From contig NC_134834.1 in assembly GCF_004210375.1 (NCBI RefSeq), forward strand, positions 150,383,009 to 150,447,008: a stretch of 64,000 nt of DNA. The letters are read 5' to 3'. Positions within the stretch are counted from its first letter, which is position 1, and every line of letters starts with the position of its first letter. Both the position numbers and the translations under genes were made by a program. Of this stretch, positions 35,501 to 46,019 are shown piece after piece. The notes beneath the pieces were generated by a model. It had not been told where the DNA came from, made no database searches, and was given only the letters and a program-made list of their open reading frames with translations. The DNA comes from Tachypleus tridentatus. Taxonomy: Eukaryota > Arthropoda > Merostomata > Xiphosura > Limulidae.

Positions 35501-36914
35501 AAAAATCTGTTTTGGAGAACCCACAAAATAGGACCAGTTTACGAAATTACAGGAAATTTAATAAAGCAGTGATGTAGAAGATATAAAGTTTGTTTGTTTT
35601 TTACTGTTTCAGTAGAGAAAGAAATGTTTACTTTTTGATAAAAGAATGTTTATACATCAGCACACAATATAGTAATGTTTATTGTCAGACACTGATATGC
35701 CTACCCAACAGAATTATAATTTACTTTATACCTATATACTCTTTTCAAATTCCTTTCTTTATCCAGCTGGAACAGGCTGTCCGTACTTCCCGAAGATACA
35801 TTTTCCCTTATGATTGGTTTACGTGAAGTGAATCTTGCAAACAACTTAGTTCAGTTTTTACCTTTAACAACCTGGAACCATGCTCTGTCTGCTGTTAATA
35901 TAATTGATGTGTCAGGTTAGTTGCTGTCTCTATACACAGGACTATTATTATACCTACTGCCTACAGGAATAATGATGTATGTATATACAGAAGATATATA
36001 TATATATATACACACCCACTACTAGTGTGACTGTTAAGCCTAAGTAATTTATATATACATATTCACCAGTAATAAAAGTGGTAAGTAATATATATATATG
36101 TACATATTATAACCATAAATTTTCAAGCCATAAACAAAACACATTAACAAGCAACAATGTGGGATTATAAAATACATCCTAGATTTTGGAGGTGACTGAA
36201 AAAGTAGGTCCTCCATTGTGGTGGGGATACACTGTCTATCAATCTTAACCTCCAATTCACTAGTCTCACATAAGAAAATTAGAAATTATGAGAGTAAGAT
36301 ATGAGTGCTCAAGCACACAATGTCTCACATCTACATCACCCTTCACTGCTTACAGGCAGTTGCGGGAAAGATACTGCTCTTACAAGTTAAAATAAGAAAA
36401 AGATGAAAAATAAAAATAAGGTACTACCATATTGGGGGCACGAATGCTAATCTCAAGAGGTATGTTTTATTTTACTCACCCCCATTAGTAAAGTGATAGT
36501 TTACTGTGACTCTCATGTTTTTATATGCAGCTAAAGGTGTACATTTGCATAAAGTAGTGTACTCACTAGTAATGTGCCTGGTAAGCCTAAGTAATAATGT
36601 ATATACACATTATTAGTGAGTATACTACTTTATGTGAATGTCACATGTATACCCATTGCTAGTGTGATTTGTAAGACCTATTTGTAATAGTCTTTTTATT
36701 TTAACTTCCACCTTTTTTATCACCCACAAAGCATATTTTTAACAGATGTAATTTAAAATTTTATTTTTCAGGAAACTTCCTGATTTGTGACTGTCACATC
36801 AAGTGGATATTGACCAACCTGTCCTCTACCACAAAACTACACGGGGCTTGCAGCTCCCCCTCAAAATTAGCAGATAAACTTTTGAAATATGCAGCTGGAA
36901 TTGCGGAGTGTTGA
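32542..36914 (+). CDS. Secreted leucine-rich-repeat protein, 3 coding exons (gene 1)
   Basis: Exons 32542-33302, 35767-35915 and 36772-36914 join in frame to 350 residues. Residues 1-19 are a signal peptide; a second ATG at 32545 is equally possible as start. Residues 22-160 are Cys-rich (CPPKADMNPWFC, then CFLC and CTNC pairs). LRRs begin at about 174, 199, 223, 248 and 272 (LETLDLSFN, LKTLVLSHN, LTTLDLSHN and so on), and a C-terminal cap has Cys at 309, 311, 330 and 350 (ICDCHIKW). No membrane segment follows, so the product should be secreted. The layout resembles arthropod proteins annotated as Oplophorus-luciferin 2-monooxygenase non-catalytic subunit-like; that name says little about function, and the link is from memory. 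LRR proteins of this kind usually bind other proteins. Intron 1 holds a SINE. A candidate AATAAA lies at 37827. A defective tandem paralogue starts 6.7 kb downstream. Confidence 0.88.
33599..33862 (+). mobile_element. Family A SINE in intron 1 of gene 1
   Basis: Plus-strand copy: GGTCAGGCATGGCCAGGTGG head, B-box GGGTTCGAATCCCC, core, tail TAGCTTTGCACGAAATTG. Absent from the corresponding intron of gene 2. Confidence 0.88.
33990..34920. other. Unidentified GC-richer segment in intron 1 of gene 1
   Basis: Composition changes clearly from the AT-rich intron around it, and overlapping open frames exist on both strands (for example + 34425-34610 and 34607-34915, - 34523-34714). I recognise no domain. 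It may be part of a mobile element whose family I cannot name. Confidence 0.35.
35767..35915 (+). CDS. Gene 1 coding exon 2
   Basis: 149 bp between TTTATCCAG and GTTAGT. Its first base completes the serine codon split across intron 1. It encodes residues 254-303, with LSVLPEDTFSL and LREVNLANNLVQFLP, that is the end of one LRR and a whole next one. The homologous exon of gene 2 has exactly the same length. Confidence 0.88.
36542..36640. repeat. Long inverted repeat in intron 2 of gene 1
   Basis: Arms 36542-36576 and 36606-36640, 35 bp each with four mismatches (AAAGTAGTGTACTCACTAGT on the left arm), around a 29-base loop. Most mismatches would be G-U in RNA, so the transcript could form a strong hairpin. 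Related words (GTAAGCCTAAGTAAT) also occur at about 36034. Confidence 0.75.
36772..36914 (+). CDS. Gene 1 coding exon 3, LRR C-terminal cap
   Basis: Starts after TTATTTTTCAG and ends at TGA. Encodes GNFLICDCHIKWI through the final GIAEC. The two Cys of CDC plus two later Cys form the usual LRRCT disulphide pattern. Its match to the gene 2 exon at 60294-60439 is clear at DNA and protein level. Confidence 0.9.
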
Positions 36915-36999
36915 GACGATTTAGATTCACCGGGGTGTGATGTAGCATTTTGTTTATCTGTAGCCTTTATTGTCAACTTTTTCATTCGTAGCAGTTATA

Positions 37000-38760
37000 T
37001 GCAGCACTATATCCATCTGTACCCATTATTTGCAGCTTCATTCATATCTACCATTGTTTGCAGCTATTTATCCTTCTGAACCCATTATTTGAAATTTTTA
37101 TCCATCTGTGCCCGTTATTTGTAAATGTATAAGATTGACACTATACACAAAAAAAAAAACAACTTAAATCCAATACATAATTATCTGTTTTATCAAAGTT
37201 TTTCTTTTGTTTAATATTCAGGTGTTGTTTTAAAGAACTCTTAAGTGCCAGAACAATAGATTAGAAATATGGAATTATAATCGTTCTCAATAACAACAGA
37301 ACAAGATAATCGTAAGTTTTAAAAGTTACTAGAATCAGTAGAGTGGTGTAAAAACTATAGATAATACATGATATTTTGATGTTATAGATTTATCACCTGA
37401 TAATGTAAAGCTAATTAAATAAGTGTCTTGTAATTACAGACAATTTCCTAAAATCCAGCCTACACATGCGTGGTTAATTCAAACATAACAAATATAAATG
37501 GCGCTCAATACCAACCATTTTATCGCTACACCACTGGTCAAGTTTAATATTGATTATTTTTGTTGTTATTAAGCACAAAGCTACACAAAGGGGTATCTGT
37601 GCTCTGCCGACCGCAGGTAACAAAGGCTAATTTCTAGCAGTGCAAGTTTTCAGACGTGCCACTGGGGGGAGCAGTATTGAATAAGCTTTACTCATTTTGG
37701 ATTCAATAAGTGACAGAAAGCGATCGCCTATATAGAAGGGGAGGATCCATAAATTATACGTATATATTGTTACATTTATTTTATGCTAGTTTCTATAATG
37801 TACGTTAGTTTTGTATTATTTATGCTAATAAAGTAAATTATGTTAATGGTTTATAATAGTACATTTTCTGACTTTTCTAAGTTTTGAAAGATCACAAAAA
37901 AATTACAAACATTAACCACTCACCTGGTGTTGAAATTTTGCTAAAGTACAACTCGTTCCAACCTCTAACAATTCTTTTGTTGTAAGCTTCGAATCAGGCG
38001 TAGAGGGCAGTGTATCAAGATTCGAGCTGTGATATACCACTGAACACGTTCCGTAAATGAACGGTGAGGGCTCTACCTTTGCTCTTGTCCTGATCAACAG
38101 TTCTAAGTTTAAAATGGCTATTTTTTTTACCCGTCAGGTGTTTCATGTAAGCAGAAAATTTAGTTATATTTTTTCCTAATACTTGTTTGTTTGTTTTCTT
38201 TAGAAGATGGCATACACAGGTTACTAGGTTATATAGTGTATTCTGAAGCCTTATACATTTTGTAGAGAATAAAAAAAATAAGTATTCAAAGATCGTGAAA
38301 ATTGTTTTTCTCTGTGAAATGATTAAATTACAGTTGCTGCTAGAATTAAGTAGATGTTAGGCATATTAAAGATGGTGATAAACGAAAATAAAAGATCTTG
38401 GTTTTAGTTATTCGCCAGTTTTTGATGTTTTTGGGACGCTCTGAATAGCTGAAAAGCGGCATATACAACGGAGATAGAGCGGGTAACTCTTCATATATAG
38501 CTTCTGAAAACGTGTAGAAAAGAAAATGCAGGAGACTTTTGCGTTGATTTAATAAGGACGTCCTAGCCTAGTGTTGGTTCACACTACATTAGACTAGTAT
38601 TAGTCCGAGTTAGCTATGAATATTTTAGGTAAAAGTTGTCACTTGAATTCTCCCTAGCGACGTGTCCAGTCTTATCTTAATTATGAACGAGTGTTTTCAT
38701 GTTGTTGTATTTTTGTAAATGATGGTTTAATATGTCTGAAACTCAATCATTTCAACTTCA
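37000..38760. other. 3' flank of gene 1; one SINE fragment
   Basis: 37020-37130 has loosely repeated ATCTGTACCCATTATTTGCAG-like words just after gene 1. 37556-37690 (AAGCACAAAGCTACACAAAG to GCCACTGGGGGGAGC) is a family B SINE. AATAAA at 37827 may end the gene 1 transcript. No other gene. Confidence 0.45.
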
Positions 38761-38965
38761 ATTTGTTTTTGTGGAACTTTGCAGAAAGTTATTCGAAGGC
38801 TATCTGCGCTAACCGTCCCTAATTTACAAGTGACATATTAGAGGGAAGGCAGCTATCATCAACGGCAACTCTTGGGCTACTTGAATGATTGAACTTATAA
38901 CGGTCCCAACGTGCGAAGCGTAACTTTACGTCAACGGGACGATAGCCATAACATTATGGGTTTAC
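38761..38965 (-). mobile_element. Decayed family A SINE
   Basis: GGCTATCTGCGCTAACCGTC, CCCTAATTTACAAGTGACAT and CAACTCTTGGGCTACT remain; the head part is badly diverged. Confidence 0.7.
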
Positions 38966-39108
38966 AGATAGGTACGATCACGCCCTCAATGCCATGATTT
39001 AAAATTTCATGTCCAGTTTAACTACATTTGAAACGATATGATGTGAAAACATCAACTGAATGGAGTTCATCTTCATGAGGTAGCCAATAAAAAACAGATA
39101 AAAGCATT

Positions 39109-39212
39109 GTTGTTTGTTATTAAGCACAGATGGCTATATCACGAGTATCGAAACCTAGTTTCTAGCATTATCAGTTCGCAGACATACCACTATACAACTG
39201 GGAGGGATTGAT
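39109..39212 (-). mobile_element. Family B SINE fragment
   Basis: TTGTTATTAAGCACAGATGG, then ACGAGTATCGAAACCTAGTT, then CATACCACTATACAACTGGG. Same block order as the copies at 37556 and 53150. Confidence 0.6.
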
Positions 39213-39264
39213 AAAAGCGAGCGATTACAGTGAATAAAATTTAAAGCACGTAGAAACGAATGGT

Positions 39265-39540
39265 AGGCCTGGCATGACCAGGTGGTTAGGGCACTCTACT
39301 CGTAATCTGAGGGTTGCGGGTTCAAATTCCTGTCACACCAAACAAGTCGCCCTTTCAGCCGTGGGGCGTTATAATGTGACGGTCAATCCCACTATTCGTT
39401 GGTAAAATAGCAGCCTAAGAGTTGGCGGTGGGTCATGATGACTAGCTACCTTTCCTCTAGTCTTACACTGCTAAATTAGGGATGGCTAGCGCAGATAGCC
39501 CTCGTGTAACTTTGCGCAAATTTCAAAAACAAAACAAAAG
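39265..39540 (+). mobile_element. tRNA-derived SINE (family A)
   Basis: AGGCCTGGCATGACCAGGTG head, B-box GGGTTCAAATTCC, core and tail GCGCAGATAGCCCTCGTGTA. Plus strand, nearly full length. Confidence 0.9.
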
Positions 39541-39759
39541 ACCGAATGTGTGCAGTTCAAAGTGTGTGAGGTAACAATTACGAAACCTTAGCATTTAACA
39601 AGAAAAACAGAATTACAGATGGCGCTAATGTTTAAAGAGATGAGGCAATCTTGCTTTTGTATATTTATAATATATATATTCTGTCACATGAGAATCCTAC
39701 AAACTAAAATGAATATTTTTTGTCAGAGTTAAATATAACAATAGTTTTTTTAAGGTAGC

Positions 39760-39935
39760 TATCCTAGTGAGGTTATACCTCATTAAAAAACATCCATGCA
39801 CAGCGTGTTGGACTGTTAGTCCAAAGTTCTGTGGTTTGCGACCTGTGACAGACAAAAATCGCTCTCTGCCCTGTGGGCTGCTAAGAGTTACTGTCAATGC
39901 CCTCTATTCGATGTGACAAGTTTTGGTGCTTCAAA
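39760..39935 (+). mobile_element. Diverged SINE-like repeat
   Basis: CACAGCGTGTTGGACTGTTA, TTTGCGACCTGTGACAG, then GGGCTGCTAAGAGTTACTGT and CAATGCCCTCTATTCG. Related to the copies at 42545 and 61400 (TGGTTTGCGACC, AGAGTRACTGTCAA), which appear to form a third, older SINE group sharing the family A core. Confidence 0.5.
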
Positions 39936-40489
39936 CAAAAATATACATGTAGTACGTCATAAACTTTGTTTTTATCCCAGCATGAAGAATAAAACCAAAT
40001 TATCAAAATAATAGAAAACTTTTATAACCCTAGTAAACTTTAGAGACATTAAAATACCAGCAAGTGTAACTTAATTTATTTCATACTTTCGTCCAGTGCT
40101 ACACAAAGGATTATCTATGCCTAACAGTTTCAGTGTTTGAACTGGTACATTTGTTCATTGATTCTCGAAGTATCCACTAGATGTTTCCGAATTGGTCCAG
40201 AATGCAATCATTAATAAGTTTGTTTTCGGTGGCAAGCAAAGATTGGTGGAGTAGGGTCAGTATAGGTAGCCAATCATCCTCCTTCCCCTGAAGTGGTTCA
40301 CTTACGAAACAGAACACCAATGGAATAAAAGGTGCTGTTGACAGCTGGCTTTCCCCTAATCTGGCAGTTGAAACTTTGAGGCAAATAGGTTTAGATAATC
40401 ATTGTGTTGCTTTTTGTGGCTATCCAAAACAAATACGCTGTTACCACGAAGTTAGTACTTTATATTCGTCGCGAGTTTTTTACTTTTAA
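39936..40489. other. No gene seen
   Basis: 40085-40150 has a SINE-tail-like GTGCTACACAAAGGATTATC. Otherwise no feature. Confidence 0.35.
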
Positions 40490-41220
40490 TAGACTACACT
40501 AAGGTGTTTAACAAATGAGATATTACGAAACTCCTGAACTGTCTTGATGTCGATGGTAAAAACCTTAGCATCATCCACAAACTTTACTAACAAAGATTTG
40601 GTATTAAATAGACACTTTTTAAGAAATAAAGGGAGGTATTAGACAATGATGTGTTCTATACCCTTTTCTCAGTATACAACTAAATTATTCTCAGAAGTGT
40701 AGAAAATATGCTGGGAATTCAATTTGGACGATGAACACGTTAAAGTATTCAGATAACATGGTGTTAATTGTTAAAAGCGAGATAAACATTATTGGCTCTC
40801 ACTAGCAAGAAAACAGAATGTTTGGTAACATCAAAGAAAAGTAATAGTTGAAACTGCAGATTTACAACTAATGGAACAAAAATCTGTTCAACCATACAAA
40901 CTCACTGATAACATAACATCAGGTGATAAACGTATACCATATAGGTTCACTGATAACTTAACATCAGGTGATAAACGTATACCATACAAACTCACTGAAA
41001 ACATAACATCAGGTGATAAACGTATAGAAGAGGTTAAAATTAATGACGTTTTACAGAGACAAGTTTCAAAACATGAAAGCCATAGTTTAAGACAAAAACG
41101 TACGAGTAGAAATGAGAAACAAAACCGAGTCCATTATTTATGTACGGATGGAAAACTGACAAAAAAAATAGAGAGGGATAGAAAGGTAGTGAAAAGGTGT
41201 TGGTTAAAACCAGCATAACA
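40490..41220 (+). mobile_element. Decayed LINE reverse transcriptase fragment
   Basis: Frames with stops and shifts give DYTKVFNK, LNCLDVDGKNLSIIHKLY, then SVENMLGIQFG, SIQITWC where the YADD region should be, TSKKTECLVTSKK, then ITSGDKRIEEVKIND and KLTKKIERDRKVVKRCWLK. The order matches endonuclease/reverse-transcriptase LINEs (D-x-x-KAF, DGK, KTE-x-MV, TSDG-x-x-x-EI, LTKKIE). The active site is lost. A 115-codon open frame at 40871-41218 covers the last part and contains a threefold repeat. Confidence 0.6.
40892..41026 (+). repeat. 45-bp in-frame tandem triplication inside the LINE fragment
   Basis: Three copies of a unit containing ACATCAGGTGATAAACGTAT, translated as TDNITSGDKRIPY with small changes. 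45 bp keeps the frame. A normal LINE would have a single copy of this TSDG-type segment. Confidence 0.85.
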
Positions 41221-42060
41221 TGATGAAGAAAATAAGAAATGCACTCAGCTCATAGGACATGTGAGGAAGAAATAAAACATGGAGGACACAGCAATAATGA
41301 GCAAGGAAGGAAGACAAACAACAAATGGAGATGTTGGATGGACCAACATGGCGGTCAGTAACGGTAAATAACAACAGTATTGTTGTGGAACGCCAGGGAG
41401 CAGAGAGAAAGGGGATCATGATTTTCAACACTGTAAAAGACTAGAGTGAACAGCACCCACCGCCAACTTTTGGATTTCTCTAGTCTGAATGAATAGTTGG
41501 ATTTGCATTATATACTAAAGCCCCTGTAATTTCCAGAGCAGTTGGAAAAGGCTTTCTAACAGGTGGTTCGTAAGGATATCACTCTGCCTAGAAAGGGTTC
41601 GCGTCTCTCTCCAAACACTGAGTTCGTCAACAAAATGTTCAATACAATAACTTCTGTTTACAAACACAGTACAAAGTTAAGTGTTTGTTATGGGTGTGTT
41701 AAAACGGAGGAAGAGACAGTTGTGAAAAAAAAAAAATATTGTTTCTTTCATTAGTCCATTGTGATCCACCCACCAGTAGATTAAAATATTAAAATAAAAA
41801 CAACTTCCGATGTTAAAATATGGTTAACATACAAACAAAGAAATAAGTTAGAATTAAGTGTTCTTTGTCTCTAGGAGAAATCTAGAAAAACCTATATCTG
41901 TGTGAAATCTAAAGAAAATATTAAACTTGTTCAAGTGATGAGATAATTTGAATTAACACAAACACATTGAGAAATGAAGCTGCTCACAACATGCTCCTTT
42001 CGCATGAGACCTAGAACAATACCCATTCCAGTGTGGAGTCATGGAGGTCTCAAGCCAATA
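41221..42060. other. No gene seen
   Basis: Weak SINE-core resemblance at 41450-41540. Nothing else supported. Confidence 0.35.
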
Positions 42061-42073
42061 CCTGATTCACCGA

Positions 42074-42150
42074 TATAAAAGACAACCGTTTAACTCAAGA
42101 CGTTACTGAAGCAACAACGATCTTCCTGTCCACGAAAGTAGAAAAAGGTG
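42074..42150 (+). promoter_or_regulatory. Candidate TATA promoter upstream of gene 2
   Basis: TATAAAAG at 42074-42081, a consensus TATA box, is followed 31 bp later by GTTACTG (A at 42105), an initiator-like start, and then by AGAAAAAG/GTGACG near 42149, which could be a donor. It lies 1.5 kb upstream of the acceptor that opens gene 2 exon 1 and on the same strand, so it could make the missing 5' untranslated exon. Evidence is sequence motif and spacing only. Confidence 0.35.
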
Positions 42151-42544
42151 ACGTGTTTATTTAAACAGCTCCGGGTCAAGACTAAAAAAAAATATGAAGG
42201 AACGTACATATTAAATATGGAACAGCAGACATGTGATTCCGTTCTTTACCACACTCATCGCTCTTGTAGGACCCAAGAGCGTTTTTGCAGTAACGAATCG
42301 CGAGCCATTAATCCTCGGATTAGCAGTTTGCGCAATAAAACCAAATGGCTCCACTTGGCCATAAATTAAATCATATGATGTTTATAAAGTAGCTCCGTGA
42401 CAAATATTATTTATTTATATATTTAGCAACAATGTGCATAGATAAATGATATGTAAATATATATATATTTTTTCTACATCTAAGAATTTTTAGGATATTA
42501 TATTCATAAAACATACTATTTTTTTTAGAAATAAAACTAAAGTA

Positions 42545-42800
42545 GATCATGGTCTACTGGTTAGCTTACTGGGCCACAGTCCGATAGTTCATGGCTTGCG
42601 ACCCGTTGTTGCAAAATCTCGCTCCGCCCTTTGGAATCGTAGGTGTGTTATAAGAGTGACAGTCAAATCCCACTATTTTATTAGAGTAGCCCAGAAGTTG
42701 GCGGTGGGTACTGTTGACCAGCGACCTTTTCTCTTGTTTATCAGTTCAAAAGTAAAAACAGTTGGCACAGATAATTCTTATACGATTTGGCGCGAATATC
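42545..42800 (+). mobile_element. Diverged SINE, third group
   Basis: GATCATGGTCTACTGGTTAG head-like start, GGCTTGCGACCCG, then GTTATAAGAGTGACAGTCAA, ATCCCACTATTTTATTAGAG and AGTTGGCGGTGGG from the family A core. The B-box is degenerate. Confidence 0.65.
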
Positions 42801-43650
42801 CGAAACAAAAAAAAAACATTAAACAAGAGCAACAAAAATTCGAAATCCATTTTTACAAATCCACGCTGTAACTTGAGTAAATAAATAGAAAAATTAACCT
42901 CTATGATACAGTTAAATCTTGCGACGAAGTCCTTGCTGTAATGATCGAACCATGATTACACGTTTAAATTAAAATCAAAGCAGCGCCAGTTGCGAGGTTT
43001 ATTCCTTACAATACTCGTCGTTTTAATATCTTTGCCAACAGTGACCTGAAAATACACACCATGTATAAATATTTGTTGTTGATAAATTATTAATTACACA
43101 CTGATTTTAAAAATAAGTTAAACAATTTCCCACCAGATCTAAAATATTATAGTTTTGGTTTCTATTATCATGCGACTACAATAAATGTTCATCTAATAGC
43201 GCCATGTGAAAACTAGTTACGGTGTAACCGTCAGTTTCTTTCGTTCCATCTTAAGAGAATTCATGAAAGAACACCAGGAAGGAACAGCAAGAGTGAAATT
43301 ATTTGGTGACCCCTTCAATTATCATGTATGTAATGTCTGTTTCTATGGGGTTCACAGAAGTAGAAATGGTAATTTTCAGCGAAGTAAGAACCATTTATTA
43401 GGCTGGTGTAATTTGTGAACACGCTAATTCGTGTGTAGGTAATTTTTAAGTAAGGTATACGAAATCGTGCATGTAAAAAAAAAATTTGCGAGGCAACGAA
43501 TAATTTAAGATTTTTTTTTTTATATTCTATATCTTCTTTCATTAGCAAGTACTACCTAAAATTCGTCATAATAAATATATACAGTTAAAGACAACTCATA
43601 AGATTTATATTTGCCTTTGAAATATTGTACACGGTAATGTTTCTTTTCCA
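42801..43650. other. Upstream region of gene 2, no other gene seen
   Basis: A 70-codon + frame at 43206-43418 has no signature. T-rich and A-rich tracts near 43478 and 43511. Confidence 0.35.
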
Positions 43651-44369
43651 GGTTATGAAGGTGATAATCCTGGTTCTTGTGGTGTCCTTTGTTAGCCATC
43701 GGGGAAGAGCTGGTACTATGTGTCCCCCTGAGAAAGACATCTACCCTTGGTTCTGTATCAACACACGAACGTCAAATCAGTACACTTTCACTACCGTTAT
43801 CTGTAACAGGCACAAGTGTGAGCGCCATCTTGAAAACATTGACGGTAAAGCAGGTCACATGATGTATGACAGAGTTATTATTTCTAGTGTGATAAAAGAA
43901 AATAAAATGAAAGACAGAAGCGTGGTAAGTCTTCCGCACAACTGGTTGTGGACGTCCCGTGTCCGGGGGCTGGAGATTCGTGGTACTCCACTCTCGGGCT
44001 GTTTTTTGTGTGATAGCCCCGTAAATGAACAGGAACATTACCTGAACAAACTCGTCGTATCGAACTGTTTTCTGAATGGAACGGTTTGTACTAATTGTAA
44101 AAGCAGCAAGAGACGAAAGATGGACATCGTGGACACATCAGGCCTCAGCCGTCTCAGTAGTTTAGAAACACTCGACTTTTCCTTCAATAATCTAGAAAGA
44201 ATTACAGTTACGTCTTTTCCTTCTGATCTGGTTAGCCTAAAAGTAATGATATTATCACATAACGTAATATCTGACGTCAGCAGTTAGGCCTTTACCATCT
44301 TTCCTGCTTTAACCGACCTGGATCTTTCGCATAATAAACTAAAAATTCTTAAAACAGACATATTTTATA

Positions 44370-45098
44370 TCCCTAACCACAATCTCAAATCACTCAACAT
44401 AAGGTAAATTTTATAATGATATTTCTTGTTTAGTCTTAAAAATAAGAAGTTACTTGAAATTATTGAACGTAAGGTTTTATCCCGAGATTTGTTGTTTAGT
44501 GCTAAAAGTAAAATAATAATGACTTGAAATTACGAAATTAGAGGTTCGATTCCCCTCTGTGGGCACAGCAGATAGCTCGATGTGGCTTTGCAATAAGAAA
44601 ACATTGGTCAGGCCTAATGCTAATCTGAAATTACCAAATGTAAAGTAGGTTTATAATGAGAGTTGTTGTTTAACCCTAAAGGTAAAACAACAAAAAAACA
44701 CAAGAAATTACTGAACGTAAAATTTTCTTTGATTAATCCTAACGATAACATGAAATTACTGAACGGAAGATTTTTTAACGAGACTTATTGCTTAGTCTTA
44801 AAAGTAAAAAAGAAACAAACTTGAAATTACTGAACCCTTGTGTGAACTTAATGCAATTTTAAAATAAGACATGTTGATTAATTGCAGTGATAACTTGAAA
44901 TTACTAAGCGTTTAAACTGAGAGGCATTGGTTAGTCCTAACGATAATTTAAAATTACAAAATGTAATGCAAGTACAACATGTTGGTTAGCCCTAACGGTA
45001 ACTTGAAATCACTGAACCGTTCGTTGTATGAACCAACATAAGTTTAAAATAAGACGTGTCGGTTAGTCGTAGAGATAACTTGAAGTTAAGTGAATTAT
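44370..45098. repeat. Degenerate minisatellite starting at the gene 2 exon 1 splice junction
   Basis: Units of very roughly 60-100 bp carry TGATAACTTGAAATTACTGA, ACGTAAGG and GTTTAGTCCTAA-like words. The first unit is the end of exon 1 itself (AATCTCAAATCACTCAACAT, AAG, GTAAATTTTATAATGA) followed by TTGTTTAGTCTTAAAA. Later copies read CTTGAAATTATTGAACGTAA and so on, about eight to ten in all. More copies lie on both sides of the MITE at 46092-46623. A SINE tail (44545-44605, CGATTCCCCTCTGTGGGCAC) interrupts it. Confidence 0.7.
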
Positions 45099-45100
45099 AT

Positions 45101-45355
45101 ATGTAAAAACGGCTCGTTTGGTTTGAGAAATATTTTTATACGTATATATATATATATATATATATAATTTCAAGCATCCAACACGCCCTCTACATTCCTA
45201 CACTCAGTTACACAACCCTCTTCAAACATGTGGTCAGCTATCGATCAATTACCTCTTTCTTTCTTTGTTAACCTGACGATGACCGAAGAAGGTCGAAACA
45301 TTGTTCGCTCCTCTACAAAAAAAATTTTCTCAACCCAAACGAGCCGTTTTTACAT
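45101..45355 (+). mobile_element. Penelope-tail mini-element with terminal inverted repeats
   Basis: Arms 45101-45131 and 45326-45355 (ATGTAAAAACGGCTCGTTTG and its complement) are nearly perfect over 30 bp. Between them lie (TA)n, ACACGCCCTCTACATTCCT and a hammerhead-like core, GTTAACCTGACGATGACC then GAAGAAGGTCGAAAC (45273-45299), a sequence typical of Penelope-like element ends. No coding sequence. About 255 bp in total. Confidence 0.65.
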
Positions 45356-45639
45356 GTATATTTTTTATATATATATATATTTCTGTACAAGTGAGTTTTC
45401 TCGTCATTACTGAGTGACTTATAATACTTTACATCGATTTTTATCTAATAATCCTAAACAACTGATCAGAAAGAGGGGAACAGATGCAACCGGTACAGGG
45501 CAACCTACAGAAGCTCTACACATACTCAAACCACCTAAGAAAGACAAAAACAGGATGTCTCAACGTAAAACATGCTTGCAACTGCATCATTTCAATAACA
45601 AATGTTTTAGCCTTTTCGTATACACCATTTATTCTGTAA

Positions 45640-45752
45640 TTGTGTTTTTATAGCAAAGTTGCATCTCATCTAGTGTGTCCACCGAGGGGAATCGAACTCA
45701 TTATTTTAACGTTTTAAATCTAAAAACTTTCTGCTGTCCCACCGGCGGACTT
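45640..45752 (-). mobile_element. Family B SINE
   Basis: GTGTTTTTATAGCAAAGTTG, then GTGTCCACCGAGGGGAATCG, AACTCATTATTTTAACG and CTGTCCCACCGGCGGAC. Confidence 0.7.
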
Positions 45753-46019
45753 CTGTAATTCTTTAATGTCATATCTTAACGCCTAGTACTTTCAAATATT
45801 TCTTCGGTCATTTAACAGCAAAATTTGTTGTAATTACCTGGCACTTGTAACACTGTTTTTGTTATAACTTTATTATAAATATTAGCGTTATTTACCTGTC
45901 GTTGTTCTATTTCTCCAACCCTATAATAAACAGTGTTGAGTTGTATGTGATTTGTTTATGAAGTTCAGTTCTGAGAGTCTCCCCCCATGTCCATAATGTG
46001 AACCATCCCACGATAGAAC

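Noticed and set aside
36001-36110. (TA)n tracts as regulatory elements
   Set aside because: Simple microsatellites, common across the window.
43206-43418. 70-codon + frame upstream of gene 2 as an extra exon
   Set aside because: Ends in a stop well before the gene 2 acceptor and has no counterpart upstream of gene 1.
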